The notes beneath the pieces are model-generated. The model saw only the letters and a program-made list of their open reading frames with translations, was not told where the DNA came from and made no database searches. Shown here in pieces: positions 45,850 through 55,107 of a stretch of 64,000 bases of DNA. Position 1 is the stretch's first letter. Each line of letters begins with the position of its first letter. The position numbers and the translations under genes were made by a program. The stretch is from Glutamicibacter soli (GTDB lineage: Bacteria; Actinomycetota; Actinomycetes; Actinomycetales; Micrococcaceae): assembly GCF_003309065.1 (NCBI RefSeq), contig NZ_POAF01000006.1, positions 284,700 to 348,699 on the forward strand, read 5' to 3'.

Positions 45850-46323
45850 TCACTGTCCTCCCGAAACCACCGATGAGCGGAAGTACCCCTCCGGCGCCTC
45901 AGCCACCGGGAACATCTCTGGAAGCTGCGGGTGCATCACCTTGTCATACGCATGGAACGGGCCGTCCTGAGCGGTGAGCCGATCCATCAACGGATAGAAG
46001 TAGTCGCGATAGAACACCAAGATCTGCTGCGGTCCATCCCACCGCATCTGCTCCCACGTCTCCCACAACGCGGTAACCACCGAATACACTTCCGAGTACT
46101 CATACCAGTTCGGCGCCCACGCATGCCCCGAAGGACCGCACTTCCGCAGGTAACGCGGTAGCGCGTAGCCGCGCAACCACTGCTGCGCGTCCTCATACAC
46201 GAAAGGCCGCTCCGAGACTGCGTGCTCGGTATCCTGCGGCGAGGTCGCCGGCTGCGCCGCGGGTTCCTGGGGCTCGTCACCGTCCAGATCCAGCTCATCA
46301 TCATTCGGTGGGATGCCGACCAT
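45850..46323 (-). CDS. DUF4913 domain-containing protein of conjugative elements (157 aa)
   Basis: After an acidic, Pro/Ala-rich N-terminus, the core reads FVYEDAQQWLRGYALPRYLRK, WAPNWYEYSEVYSVVTALWETWEQMRWDG and YRDYFYPLMDRLTAQDGPFHAY. This is the DUF4913 pattern (aromatic/Trp-rich, ending D-G-P-F). Members sit beside coupling-protein and relaxase genes in actinobacterial ICEs and plasmids, and their role is not established. ACAGGAG lies 8 bp before the ATG. It is downstream of, and probably co-transcribed with, the frameshifted gene at 46324. Intact in itself. Confidence 0.75.
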   Translation of the reverse strand: MVGIPPNDDELDLDGDEPQEPAAQPATSPQDTEHAVSERPFVYEDAQQWLRGYALPRYLRKCGPSGHAWAPNWYEYSEVYSVVTALWETWEQMRWDGPQQILVFYRDYFYPLMDRLTAQDGPFHAYDKVMHPQLPEMFPVAEAPEGYFRSSVVSGGQ

Positions 46324-47365
46324 CGCGACAGCTCCTGTCCTTGGGTGCGGGCCGGCGCTGCCGCTGCCATACCGCGTTTGCGGTGCTTCATCGCCGTCTG
46401 CGGATTCTGGGTGCTCGGCGGCAACGGAAAATCAGCGTCCTTCCCGCCCTTCTGCTTCCAGACAGCGATCACCCGTTCCGACGCGGCACTATGCCGATCC
46501 AACGCCAGCGTGCCCGCATCCTCCGGGCCAGCCCCCGCCGGGGACGTTGTGCCCGCTTCCTTGGCTTCAGCGGTGTCAGCGTTGACCCGGTCAAGATGTT
46601 CTTGACCCTCAGCTCGTTCAGCTTGCCGCAGATGCGCGGCCTCGTCCTGCTGGGCTTCCGCCGCCTCGCCAGTAGTGGTCTCTCCGGTGGCAGCTTTGCA
46701 CCCTCGGGCACCAGGTGCGGGAACTTCCCGGCAATCGCCCGGTCCACCTCATCGTCATGCCCATACCACGACGGAACAAAACTAATCGTGTCGCGCCCAC
46801 CAATGGACGGGTCACGCACCGTATCCGCCGGCATCAGTTCCAAGCGACGCAGCACTTCCTGTTTGCTGATCTCCACAGGACGTTCCAAACCATCGTTGTA
46901 GTCATAATCCCGGAACGTCCCCTGCGGCTGCGCAAACCACGGCTCCTGGCCCATGGGTGGCTGCTCGGCCTTGGCTCGCTGGCCAGCCAAATAGTCATCC
47001 AGCGCATCGCGCAAGGCACGGTGCCGGTCAGTGGCCGCCGTGGGATGATCCCGATTCAGATCCTCAACGTTGATCCCGAACTGGTTGCGGATACGGTCAG
47101 CGCCAGCCATGAATGCCTGGGAGGCGGCTTCGTGCCGGCCCGCCAGTTCACTAGCCACGATCATACGATCTGCAATCGCTTCGCTGCCAGCAGTGTTCCA
47201 AAACTTTGGAGAGGATAAATCGCGGTGCACAAGCTGCGCGATGTTGCGTTCGTGTTCTGCGTTGGCGTTCGCTTCCGCACCTCGCATCTGCGCCCGACGC
47301 TGAGCGTGTACGACCAGTTGCATCCCTGAACCCAACTCAGCCTGCGCGACGCCACCGAAGTCCAC
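46324..47365 (-). pseudogene. Frameshifted gene of the conjugative element, unknown function
   Basis: From GTG 47365 the frame reads VDFGGVAQAELGSGMQLVVHAQ and continues with helical, charged sequence to GAKLPPE (about 46690). There the coding frame changes: the old frame turns into Arg-rich nonsense, while the neighbouring frame reads TTTGEAAEAQQDEAAHLRQA and goes on to VIAVWKQKGGKD, close to the DUF4913 start. One lost base, or two gained, near 46686 explains this. I cannot name the family. Adjacent DUF4913 genes suggest a conjugation accessory protein. The stretch between 47365 and the gene at 47440 has no clear coding. Confidence 0.5.
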
Positions 47366-47439
47366 TTCGATACTCCACGCGGCGGTACTGCCCGGTAGGC
47401 TTGGTACTGACTTGAAACGACAACTTGCAAAGTAGAGCG

Positions 47440-47889
47440 ATGGCATTCTTCTCACGTTTGCGCGCACAGCGTGCGGCAAATCGCGAATTGGGCGAGGGCG
47501 TGTGGCGCCGTGCCCACGATCGCTTCACCCGATCCCTGGACCGCATTTTCCAGGTGCTCGAAGGCATCAACGACGTCGAGGTCTACAACCAGCTGGTGAA
47601 GCCGGCTAACGAGATGGCCGACCTGCTGCCCATGGTACGCCAGCTGTGCACCGATGCCCAGCGGATCACTCCCAGCGAGGATGAGGTGATTCCGCAGGCC
47701 ACCGCCAGCGTGCACCGCTCGCTGACCAAGTCTGCCAACGACCTGGCGACCACCGCCCAGGTGATCGCCATGATGCGCATGCAGGCTGAAGCCGGTTCGC
47801 CGATCAATGTCCTGTCCGTCGTGCACCGCGCCCAGATCGTGAAAGAGGACGTCAACCGGGCTGCACAGCTTTTGGAAGCGCTCAAGTAA
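47440..47889 (+). CDS. Conserved-looking helical protein of unknown function (149 aa)
   Basis: The sequence is soluble and almost entirely helical (LDRIFQVLEGINDVEVYNQLVK, ANEMADLLPMVRQLCTDAQRI, HRSLTKSANDLATTAQVIAMMRMQAEA), with a basic N-terminus (MAFFSRLRAQRAANRELGEGVWRRAHDRF). No motif or membrane span. Codon use and GC match the core genome, so it marks the right edge of the accessory region. ATG 47440 is preferred; a TTG 15 bp upstream is in frame. Function unknown. Confidence 0.65.
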   Translation: MAFFSRLRAQRAANRELGEGVWRRAHDRFTRSLDRIFQVLEGINDVEVYNQLVKPANEMADLLPMVRQLCTDAQRITPSEDEVIPQATASVHRSLTKSANDLATTAQVIAMMRMQAEAGSPINVLSVVHRAQIVKEDVNRAAQLLEALK

Positions 47890-47953
47890 AGCTACCTTAC
47901 GATGTTCCTGAAAATCCCTGCGGCCAGGGCTGGGGATGCACTAGATTAAGTGC

Positions 47954-48796
47954 ATGACCCAAACTGTTCCAGAACTGAAATTCCACGACGGAAACACCAT
48001 CGACCAGCTCGGCTACGGCGTATGGCAGGTGCCTGACGCCGAGGCTGAAATCGTGGTCGGCAAGGCCATCGATGCGGGCTACCGCCACATCGACACCGCC
48101 AAGATCTACGGCAACGAAGAAGGCGTCGGCCGCGCCATTGCCGCATCCAGCGTCCCGCGCGAAGAACTGTTCATCACCACCAAGGTGTGGAACGCCGACC
48201 AGGGCTACGAGAACACCCTGGCCGCTGCCGACGCGTCGCTGCAGCGTCTGGGCTTGGACTACGTCGACTTGTACCTGATCCACTGGCTGCAGCCCAAGCG
48301 CGGCACCTACGTGGACACCTGGAAGGCCTTGATCCAGCTGCAGAAGGACGGCAAGGCCAAGTCCATCGGCGTCTGCAACTTCACCATCGAGGCGCTGGAA
48401 GAGCTCTACGCCGAGACCGGCGTGCGCCCGGTGATCAACCAGGTGGAAACCCACCCGTACTTCCCGCAGTCCGAACTGCGCGCCTACGAGGCGCAGCACG
48501 GCATCCTGCACGAGTCCTGGTCCCCGTTGGGCCAGGGCGGCGACCTCCTGACCGACCCGGTTCTGGTGAAGATCGCCGAAAAGCACAAGGCCTCCGTGGC
48601 GCAGGTGGTCATCGCCTGGCACCTGGCCCTGGGCAACGTGGTCATCCCGAAGTCGGTGACCGATGCGCGCATCATCGAGAACTTCGCCTCGCTGCAGCTC
48701 ACCCTGGATGACGAGGACCTGGCCGCGATCAACGGCCTGGACCGGGGAGCCGAAGGCCGTATCGCCGCCGACCCGGCCACCGCAGATTTCGCCTAG
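47954..48796 (+). CDS. Aldo/keto reductase (280 aa)
   Basis: The catalytic tetrad is complete: Asp47 (AGYRHIDTAKIYGNE), Tyr52, Lys77 (FITTKVW) and His110 (YLIHWLQP). The C-terminal NADPH loop IPKSVTDARIIEN is also present. This is the actinobacterial 2,5-diketo-gluconate-reductase-like group, which reduces aldehydes and ketones with NADPH. Length is standard and the gene stands alone with its own terminator. Physiological substrate not readable. Confidence 0.93.
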   Translation: MTQTVPELKFHDGNTIDQLGYGVWQVPDAEAEIVVGKAIDAGYRHIDTAKIYGNEEGVGRAIAASSVPREELFITTKVWNADQGYENTLAAADASLQRLGLDYVDLYLIHWLQPKRGTYVDTWKALIQLQKDGKAKSIGVCNFTIEALEELYAETGVRPVINQVETHPYFPQSELRAYEAQHGILHESWSPLGQGGDLLTDPVLVKIAEKHKASVAQVVIAWHLALGNVVIPKSVTDARIIENFASLQLTLDDEDLAAINGLDRGAEGRIAADPATADFA

Positions 48797-48812
48797 CACC
48801 CACTGCGGATGC

Positions 48813-48852
48813 GAAAAGGTCCTTGGTTTCAGCTGAAACCAAGGACCTTTTC
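48813..48852. terminator. Terminator of the aldo/keto reductase and tRNA-Thr
   Basis: A perfect 18-bp stem (GAAAAGGTCCTTGGTTTC and its complement) with loop AGCT, T-rich on both strands. Confidence 0.88.
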
Positions 48853-48861
48853 TTCACATGG

Positions 48862-48933
48862 AGCCCCCTGCCGGATTTGAACCGGCGACCTGCTCTTTAC
48901 GAGGGAGCTGCTCTACCCCTGAGCTAAGGAGGC
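48862..48933 (-). tRNA. tRNA-Thr (anticodon CGT)
   Basis: A 72-nt cloverleaf on the minus strand: acceptor GCCTCCT/AGGGGGC (one G-T pair) with discriminator T, D-arm TAGCTCAGGGGTAGAGCA, anticodon loop CTCGTAA (CGT, reads ACG) and T-loop GTTCAAATC. The anticodon stem has one mismatch next to the loop. Confidence 0.88.
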
Positions 48934-49015
48934 CTGCGCCTGCAAGCAGGCACTGTGTAACTTTATCCAAGTAGAACTAGCAACGTCAAAACGACGGGCG
49001 AATTCGCGCTGCCAA

Positions 49016-50536
49016 TTAGCAGACGGTGCCCGCTTCGGGGACCTTGCCGTCAATCAGGTAGCCGTCCACGGCGTCGGTGATGCACTGGTTGGAGCGTCCG
49101 TACGCGGTGTGGCCGTGGCCCTCGTAGGTCAGCAAGGTGGCGTTCTGAAGCTGTTCGGCCAGCGACTGCGACCAGGCGTATGGGGTGGCCGGGTCGCCGG
49201 TGGTGCCGACCACCAGGATCTGATTGGACCCCGGAGCGTCCAGCGACTCGGGCTGGCCGGTGGCCTTGTAGCTCCACTTGTCGCAGGTGAGCTCTCCGTA
49301 GGCCAAGTACTTGCCGATCGTCGGGGAGGCCTCTTCCAGCGCCTTGGCGTCAGCCTCCATGGCCTGCTCGCTCGCGTCCATCGGACGGTCCAGGCAGTTG
49401 ACCGCGGTGAACGCATCGGTCGAGTTGGACCCGTAGCTGCCGTCCTCCTGGCGGTCGGCGGACAGGTCGGAGAAGTACAGGATCGAATCCACGTCGCCCT
49501 GCATGGCCGCGGCCATGCCCTGGGTCAGGTACGGCCAGTTCATGTCGTCGTACAGCGGGATGATGAAGCCGTTGATGAAGTCGATGATCGGCACGGTGCG
49601 CCCGTCAGAGGACTCCAGCGGCTGCTCTTCGATGCGCGCGAAGAAGTCCTGCAGCTGGGTTTTGGCCTCGTCGAGATTTCCGGTGAACGGGCAGTTCTCG
49701 CCTTCAAGGCAGTTCTGCAGCCAGGCGTCGATCTCGCCTTCGAAGCCCTGGGCCTGGGCCAGGGTCAGTTGCTGCGCTGTGGCCAGCGGGTCCATGGCGC
49801 CGTCCAGCACGAACCGGCCGACCTTCTGCGGGAAGAGATCGGCGTAGGTGGAGCCGAGGAAGGTGCCATAGGAGTAGCCCAGGTAGTCAAGCTGGGTGTC
49901 GCCGAGCACGGCGCGGATGATGTCCATGTCCTTGGCCGCGGAGACGGTGTCCACATGTCCGAGCAGGTCTCCGGTGTTTTCCGCGCAGTCCTTGGCGTAG
50001 TCCTCGGTATCGGCCTCGACCTCGTCGCGGTCCGCCGGATCCCAGGCCTTGAGGTTCTCCTGGCGGCTAGCGTCGATTTCCTTGTCGGTTTGGCAGGTCA
50101 CCGGGGTGCTCTGCCCCACGCCGCGGGGATCGAAGCCGATGATGTTGTAGGCACGCTGCAGGTCGTTGCTGAGCATCAGCTGGACCGATTCGGCGACCAT
50201 GTCCAGCCCCGAGCCGCCGGGGCCTCCGGGGTTGACCAGCAGGTTGCCCTGCGCGCCGTCGACGGCGCGGCGGTTCAGCGCCAGCGTGATGCTGTCCTTT
50301 TCCGGTGCGGCATAGTCCAGCGGGACCTCGATGTCAGCGCATTCGATGGTGCTGCCGCACTTTTCCCAATCAACCTGCTGGGTGTAGTACTGCTGAAGTG
50401 CAGGGACCTCGGTCTTCGTAGCGTCGGCTGCGTTGCCCGCGCTGTCCTCGCCGGAGGTCGGCGCACAGGCGGTCAATCCCAGGGCGAGCGCGGCGGCCGT
50501 GGCGGACAGGCGGTACAGGTTGCGTCGTGCGGACAA
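49016..50536 (-). CDS. Secreted alpha/beta-hydrolase lipoprotein, tripeptidyl aminopeptidase (TAP) type (506 aa)
   Basis: The signal peptide ends in ALGLTAC, so this is a lipoprotein. The hydrolase fold shows in NLLVNPGGPGGSGLDM (oxyanion loop), IGFDPRGVGQS, the nucleophile in YLGYSYGTFLG and the C-terminal TAP-like cap with LVVGTTGDPATPYAWS (acid) and GHGHTAYG (His). Such enzymes remove tripeptides or hydrolyse amides outside the cell. I chose TTG 50536 because AAGGAGAA lies 8 bp before it and the signal peptide begins there; upstream in-frame sequence is Pro/Ser nonsense. The holB gene ends 55 bp away, transcribed in the same direction. Confidence 0.87.
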   Translation of the reverse strand: MSARRNLYRLSATAAALALGLTACAPTSGEDSAGNAADATKTEVPALQQYYTQQVDWEKCGSTIECADIEVPLDYAAPEKDSITLALNRRAVDGAQGNLLVNPGGPGGSGLDMVAESVQLMLSNDLQRAYNIIGFDPRGVGQSTPVTCQTDKEIDASRQENLKAWDPADRDEVEADTEDYAKDCAENTGDLLGHVDTVSAAKDMDIIRAVLGDTQLDYLGYSYGTFLGSTYADLFPQKVGRFVLDGAMDPLATAQQLTLAQAQGFEGEIDAWLQNCLEGENCPFTGNLDEAKTQLQDFFARIEEQPLESSDGRTVPIIDFINGFIIPLYDDMNWPYLTQGMAAAMQGDVDSILYFSDLSADRQEDGSYGSNSTDAFTAVNCLDRPMDASEQAMEADAKALEEASPTIGKYLAYGELTCDKWSYKATGQPESLDAPGSNQILVVGTTGDPATPYAWSQSLAEQLQNATLLTYEGHGHTAYGRSNQCITDAVDGYLIDGKVPEAGTVC

Positions 50537-50591
50537 GATGGTGGTTCTCCTTGGGGGTGGATGCGCAGTCCGGGTGGGGGAATCCGGGAAG

Positions 50592-51746
50592 CTAGCGGCG
50601 GCCGGGGTTCTGCAGCAGCCGGGCCATGAGGGCCTCGAGCGCCATGAGCTGGTTGACGTTGGCGGCGATGCGCTGGCGGGTTTCATCGATCGCGTCGATC
50701 TGCGACAGGGTCTTTTCGTGGCTCTGGTGGGCGGCGAAGGCGTTGAGCTTCTCGCGCAGGTGCTCGTTGACCAGCTCGACCTGGGTGTGCAGCTGCAGGC
50801 TGAGCACGTCGCGGAAGAAAGTGGTCAGGTCCGTCAGGGTGCGGTCGATGGCGTCGAAGCTGGCCCGCCGGGCGAAGCGCTTGGCGTTCTCTTCCAGCTC
50901 GCGGAACTGCCCGCGCAGCCCGGCGGGGATGTTCTCCTCCTCGCCCAGGCCGTTGGCCTTGCGCAGCTCGGCGACCTTGTGCTGCAGGTCGGCGCCGGTG
51001 ATGTGCTCGGCGCGCTCGGCCGACAGCTTCGAGATCTCCGCGGCGGCCTCCATGGCCTGCGGCAGGGTGGTCACGCGCAAAGGCAGGGTGACGACCTTCT
51101 CGCGCTGGATGCGGGCCTGTTCGTCGCGGGCCAGCAGGCGGGCCACGCCGATGTGCGACTGCGAGGCGCGGGCGGCGAAGCGCGCCAGTTCCAGGTCCAG
51201 TCCGTCGCGGCGGACCAGCAGCTGGGCGACCTCTTCGGTGGAGGGGATGGACAGGTTCACTGCGCGGCAGCGCGAGCGGATGGTGACCAGCACGTCGGCC
51301 GGGGACGGCGCGCACAGGATCCAGATCATGTTCGCCGGTGGTTCCTCGATGGCCTTGAGCATCACGTTGCCGCTGCGCTCAGACATGCGGTCGGCGTCTT
51401 CGATGATGATGATGCGCCAGCGGGCCTGGGAAGCCTTGTCCTGGGCCTGGGTGATGATCTCCCGCACGTCCCTGACCTGGTACTCGAACTTCTCGGTCGA
51501 GATGAAGGTGACATCCGGGTGCTTGCCGGCAACGACGCTGACGCAGGTGGGGCAGGCGCCGCAGCCGGCGGGGGATTGGGTGCACTGCAGCGCCGCGGCG
51601 AAGGCGCGTGCGGCGGTGGTGCGCCCGGAACCCGGGGGACCGGTGAACAGCCATGCGTGGGTGGGGTCGCCCTGGTCGACCTGCTCGGTCAGCGTGGTGA
51701 TGACACGCTGCTGGCCTGCCAGATCCGCGAAGACCGGGCGGATCAC
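50592..51746 (-). CDS. holB: DNA polymerase III, delta' subunit (384 aa)
   Basis: The N-terminal AAA+ region has TGPPGSGRTT, where the P-loop Lys is Arg, as suits the non-hydrolysing delta' clamp-loader subunit. The zinc-binding Cys cluster (CTQSPAGCGACPTC), the Walker B-like strand IIIIEDADRM and the arginine-finger-type SRC motif (TIRSRCR) follow. It completes the clamp loader that places the beta clamp on DNA. GTG 51746 overlaps the TGA of tmk, and GGAGG lies upstream, so tmk-holB are coupled. Confidence 0.93.
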   Translation of the reverse strand: MIRPVFADLAGQQRVITTLTEQVDQGDPTHAWLFTGPPGSGRTTAARAFAAALQCTQSPAGCGACPTCVSVVAGKHPDVTFISTEKFEYQVRDVREIITQAQDKASQARWRIIIIEDADRMSERSGNVMLKAIEEPPANMIWILCAPSPADVLVTIRSRCRAVNLSIPSTEEVAQLLVRRDGLDLELARFAARASQSHIGVARLLARDEQARIQREKVVTLPLRVTTLPQAMEAAAEISKLSAERAEHITGADLQHKVAELRKANGLGEEENIPAGLRGQFRELEENAKRFARRASFDAIDRTLTDLTTFFRDVLSLQLHTQVELVNEHLREKLNAFAAHQSHEKTLSQIDAIDETRQRIAANVNQLMALEALMARLLQNPGRR

Positions 51747-52396
51747 AGCAGGTCCTCCAGATGCGCGGTGATCTGCGCCTGCAGCTGCTCGATGCCCTGG
51801 TTGGCGTCGAGCACCAGGTAGCGTTCCGGCGACTTGGCGGCCAGGTCCGCGAAGGCGGTGCGGATGCGGTTGTGGAAGGCATCCGGCTCGGATTCTAGCC
51901 GGTCCGATTCCTCGACGCCGCCGGTGCCGGCGATGCGCCGGGAACGGCCGTCGGCCGCGGAGATGTCCAGCAGGATGGTGGCGTCCGGGGCCAGGCCGCC
52001 GGTGGCGAAATTGTTGATGGAGGCGACAGCCTCCACGCCGAGCTCGCGCCCCACGCCCTGGTAGGCCAGGGAGGAATCGACAAAACGGTCGCAGACCACG
52101 TGGGTGCCGGTTTCCAGCGCCGGGATGATGACCTGCTGGACGTGGGCCGCGCGGGCCGCGGCGTACATCAGGGCCTCGGTTCGGGCGTCGATCTCTCCGT
52201 GCCCGTGCTCCAGCACCAGGGCGCGCAGCTCCTCGCTGATCTGCGTGCCGCCCGGTTCGCGGGTGGTCAGCACGGTGGCGTTGCGCTCCCGCAGCCACTG
52301 GCTGGTGCGCTGGACCTGGGTGGACTTGCCGGCGCCGTCGCCGCCTTCAAAGACAATGAACAGGCCGCGGGCAGGGGCGGACGAATCGATACTCAC
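51743..52396 (-). CDS. tmk: Thymidylate kinase (217 aa)
   Basis: P-loop FEGGDGAGKST (residues 17-26), the DRF motif in VVCDRFVDSSLAYQG, the TMP site LTTREPGGTQ and the LID region near DGRSRRIAGTGG are all present. It phosphorylates dTMP to dTDP for DNA synthesis. The GTG start has no strong ribosome site (GGCTAGTGGG upstream). Its last bases overlap the holB start, a frequent bacterial pair. Confidence 0.95.
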   Translation of the reverse strand: MSIDSSAPARGLFIVFEGGDGAGKSTQVQRTSQWLRERNATVLTTREPGGTQISEELRALVLEHGHGEIDARTEALMYAAARAAHVQQVIIPALETGTHVVCDRFVDSSLAYQGVGRELGVEAVASINNFATGGLAPDATILLDISAADGRSRRIAGTGGVEESDRLESEPDAFHNRIRTAFADLAAKSPERYLVLDANQGIEQLQAQITAHLEDLL

Positions 52397-52492
52397 CCCA
52401 CTAGCCTAACGAACCTGCCTGTGGATCCCGTGCGATGAAATGAAGTGAAACGCTTCGGGACGCAGACAAACGCCAGGCGTAATCTGGTGGAT

Positions 52493-53650
52493 ATGACCAA
52501 CCCCGCAGAATCCGCCGCCCCTGTTGCCTCTTGGCATCCCAAGACCTTGATCGTTGCCGGGGGACGTCCGGCCCATGGGCTGGACGCTCCGGTCAACCAC
52601 CCGGTGACCTTCACCTCCACCTACCACTCGCAGGGGATCGCCGCTGCAGGCGAAAAGGTCTACGCGCGGTTCTCGAACCCCACCTGGGATCCCTTCGAGC
52701 AGGTGCTCGGCGCGCTGGAGCGCTCCGAGCTGCCGGCGCTGGTGTTCTCCTCCGGCATGGCGGCGATCGCCGCGGCGCTGAGCCTGGTGCCCGAGGGCGG
52801 GACCATGGTGCTGCCGGCCCACTCCTACAACGGCACGCTGGGCCTGGCCAAGGAACTGGAAACTGCCGGGCGCTTCACCCTGCACCCGGTGGACGTCGCC
52901 GACACCGAGCAGGTGCTCGGCGCGCTGCAGGGCGCGGACGTGCTGTGGCTGGAATCTCCCACCAACCCGATGCTGGAAGTCGCCGAGCTTCCGGCGCTGC
53001 TGGCCGCCGCCAAGGCGCAGGGCGTGCTGGGCATCGTGGACAACACCTTCGCCACCCCGCTGCTGCAGCGGCCGCTGGAACTGGGCGCGGACCTCGTGGT
53101 GCACTCGGTGACCAAATATCTGTCGGGGCATTCGGATGTCATCATGGGCGCGCTGGCCACCCGCGACGAAACGCTGCACACCAAGCTGCACGGCTACCGC
53201 ACCCTGCACGGGGCGATCGCCTCCCCGATGGACGTCTTCCTGGCGCTGCGCGGGGTGCGCACCATGGCCGTCAGACTGGAGCGCTCGCAGGCCAACAGCC
53301 AGCTGCTCGCCGAGCGCCTGGCCGCGCACCCGAAGGTCAATGTGGTGCGCTATCCGGGCCTGCCGCAGGATCCCGGCCATGCGCGAGCCAGTGAGCTGAT
53401 GGATGGCTTCGGCTCGGTCATCGCCTTCGAAGTCGGGTCCGCCGCGCAGGAGGCGGATGCGGTGGTCGCGGGCTTCGGCCTGATCACCGCGGCCACCTCG
53501 CTGGGCGGGGTTGAAACCCTGGCGGAACGCCGTGCGCGGCACGCCTCGGAGCCGGCCACTGTCCCGGCGAACCTGATCCGCCTTTCGGTGGGCATCGAGG
53601 ACGTGGAAGACCTGTGGAACGACCTGTCCCAGGCGCTGGAACGGATCTGA
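52493..53650 (+). CDS. Trans-sulfuration-type PLP enzyme, cystathionine gamma-synthase/lyase family (385 aa)
   Basis: Cys/Met-metabolism PLP fold: [49 protein letters not shown] and the Schiff-base Lys208 in [13 protein letters not shown]. The family handles sulfur amino acids (cystathionine synthesis, cystathionine cleavage or methionine elimination), and the exact reaction cannot be decided from sequence. The expected N-terminal Tyr-x-Arg (YARFSNP) is conserved. ATG 52493 follows GGTGGA; a GTG at 52445 is in frame. It diverges from tmk. Confidence 0.9.
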   Translation: MTNPAESAAPVASWHPKTLIVAGGRPAHGLDAPVNHPVTFTSTYHSQGIAAAGEKVYARFSNPTWDPFEQVLGALERSELPALVFSSGMAAIAAALSLVPEGGTMVLPAHSYNGTLGLAKELETAGRFTLHPVDVADTEQVLGALQGADVLWLESPTNPMLEVAELPALLAAAKAQGVLGIVDNTFATPLLQRPLELGADLVVHSVTKYLSGHSDVIMGALATRDETLHTKLHGYRTLHGAIASPMDVFLALRGVRTMAVRLERSQANSQLLAERLAAHPKVNVVRYPGLPQDPGHARASELMDGFGSVIAFEVGSAAQEADAVVAGFGLITAATSLGGVETLAERRARHASEPATVPANLIRLSVGIEDVEDLWNDLSQALERI

Positions 53651-53717
53651 GGCCAGCGCGGATATCAGTCGCGTGGCATGTGAAGCGCGGAGCACGAGTC
53701 GACGGTAAGGTGAAAAC

Positions 53718-54035
53718 ATGCAATTCATGAATCTTGCGTTCCTGATCGAGGCCTACATGCTGCGCGCCCTCGGGATTGTCATCCTGGTGCTGGCCGTCTG
53801 GGCAGTGGTTGATTGCCTGCGCCACCCGGCAGACCGCTTCGCCCAGGAGGGCAAGCGCACCAAGGGCTTCTGGACCGCGCTGACCGTCGGCAGTGCCGTG
53901 GTCGCGGCGTTGTCCGTGCTCAGCGCCGGCAGCGGCGGATTCCTCCAGCTGATCGGCGCCTGCGTCGCCTGCGTCTACCTGGCCGACGTGAAGCCCGCAG
54001 TGAGCGGCAAAGGCGGCGGCTGGTACAACTACTAG
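53718..54035 (+). CDS. DUF2516-family small membrane protein (105 aa)
   Basis: Three hydrophobic segments surround the conserved WAVVDCLRHPADRFAQEGKRTKGFW block, which identifies the actinobacterial DUF2516 family. The C-terminus (YLADVKPAV...GGGWYNY) is typical. Role unknown; it should sit in the plasma membrane. Its terminator follows directly. Confidence 0.85.
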   Translation: MQFMNLAFLIEAYMLRALGIVILVLAVWAVVDCLRHPADRFAQEGKRTKGFWTALTVGSAVVAALSVLSAGSGGFLQLIGACVACVYLADVKPAVSGKGGGWYNY

Positions 54036-54063
54036 CCCGGTCCTCCGGCGAAGTTTTCGGCTC

Positions 54064-54104
54064 AACCCGGGTCGCAGCATGTAATACATGTCGCGGCCCG
54101 GGTT
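54064..54104 (+). terminator. Terminator of the DUF2516 gene
   Basis: AACCCGGG pairs with CCCGGGTT, with additional inner pairs, then TTTT. Confidence 0.75.
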
Positions 54105-54162
54105 TTGCGTTCGGCGGTAACGTTCAGCCGGAGATGCCCCGCCATTGGATAAGATGGAAATC

Positions 54163-54906
54163 ATGAGCCACACTTTGATTTTGCTTCGCCACGGACAGAG
54201 CGAATGGAACGAAAAGAACCTTTTCACCGGTTGGTACGACGTGTCGCTGACCGAAAAGGGTCGCGCAGAGGCCGCCCGCGGCGGCCAGCTGCTGGCCGAG
54301 GCAGGCTACAAGCCTGAGGTTCTGCACACCTCGCTGCTGACCCGCGCCATCGTCACCGCGAACCTGGCACTGGAAGCCGCCGGGCGTTCGTGGATCCCGG
54401 TCAACCGCGACTGGCGCCTGAACGAGCGCCACTACGGTGCGCTGCAGGGCAAGGACAAGGCCCAGACCCTGGCCGAATTCGGCGAGGACCAGTTCATGCA
54501 GTGGCGCCGCAGCTACGACACCCCGCCGCCGGCGCTGGCCGACGACTCCGAGTTCAGCCAGATCGGCGACGAGCGTTACGCCTCATTGGGCGACGACGCG
54601 CCGCGCACCGAATGCCTCAAGGACGTCCTCGAGCGCCTGCTGCCGTACTGGGAGAACAACATCAAGGCCGACCTGTCCGCAGGCAAGACCGTCATGGTGA
54701 CCGCGCACGGCAACTCGCTGCGCGCACTGGTCAAGCACCTGGACGGCATCAGCGACGAGGACATCGCCGGACTGAACATCCCGACCGGCATCCCGCTGGT
54801 TTATGAACTGGACGACAACTTCCAGCCGATCACCGCCGGCGGAACCTACCTGGATCCAGAAGCCGCGGCCGACGCCATCAAGGCAGTCGCCAACCAGGGC
54901 CGCTAG
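54163..54906 (+). CDS. gpmA: Phosphoglycerate mutase, 2,3-bisphosphoglycerate-dependent (247 aa)
   Basis: [25 protein letters not shown] at the N-terminus carries the phosphorylated His10. The second active-site His is in [18 protein letters not shown], and [12 protein letters not shown] and GIPLVYEL complete the dPGM pattern. It interconverts 3- and 2-phosphoglycerate in glycolysis and gluconeogenesis. Upstream in-frame TTG 54145 and ATG 54154 add residues absent from the family, so ATG 54163 was chosen. In mycobacteria gpm lies next to senX3-regX3, which appear 1.5 kb further on here. Confidence 0.95.
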   Translation: MSHTLILLRHGQSEWNEKNLFTGWYDVSLTEKGRAEAARGGQLLAEAGYKPEVLHTSLLTRAIVTANLALEAAGRSWIPVNRDWRLNERHYGALQGKDKAQTLAEFGEDQFMQWRRSYDTPPPALADDSEFSQIGDERYASLGDDAPRTECLKDVLERLLPYWENNIKADLSAGKTVMVTAHGNSLRALVKHLDGISDEDIAGLNIPTGIPLVYELDDNFQPITAGGTYLDPEAAADAIKAVANQGR

Positions 54907-55107
54907 CCAACCCGGCTTTTCGGCGGCACCGCCCCGGCCACCTCCCACAAGCTTGGCCAGCGGTGCCGCCGTTGCTGTTTAACGGGAGGTTGCCGTGAAA
55001 TCTCTGGCTGTGAGCGAAACCATGACTAAGGATTGTCTTTTTGGTATTACTATGCTGTAATCTCCTATTTCGAATAGGCTCAATGGCTCACGTTAGGAAT
55101 GCAATTC

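Larger units (their letters stand above)
37663..47400. mobile_element. Degraded integrative conjugative element carrying an Rhs toxin locus
   Basis: Between two core gene blocks lie a 5'-truncated TraG-like coupling protein gene, an interrupted rhs gene with a membrane-protein gene after it, a DUF4913 gene and a frameshifted gene. DUF4913 and TraG-type coupling proteins occur together in actinobacterial conjugative elements. No integrase, relaxase or att repeat is visible, so the element is a remnant. The borders given are approximate: the left is where coupling-protein homology begins, the right is where the gene at 47440 begins. Confidence 0.55.
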
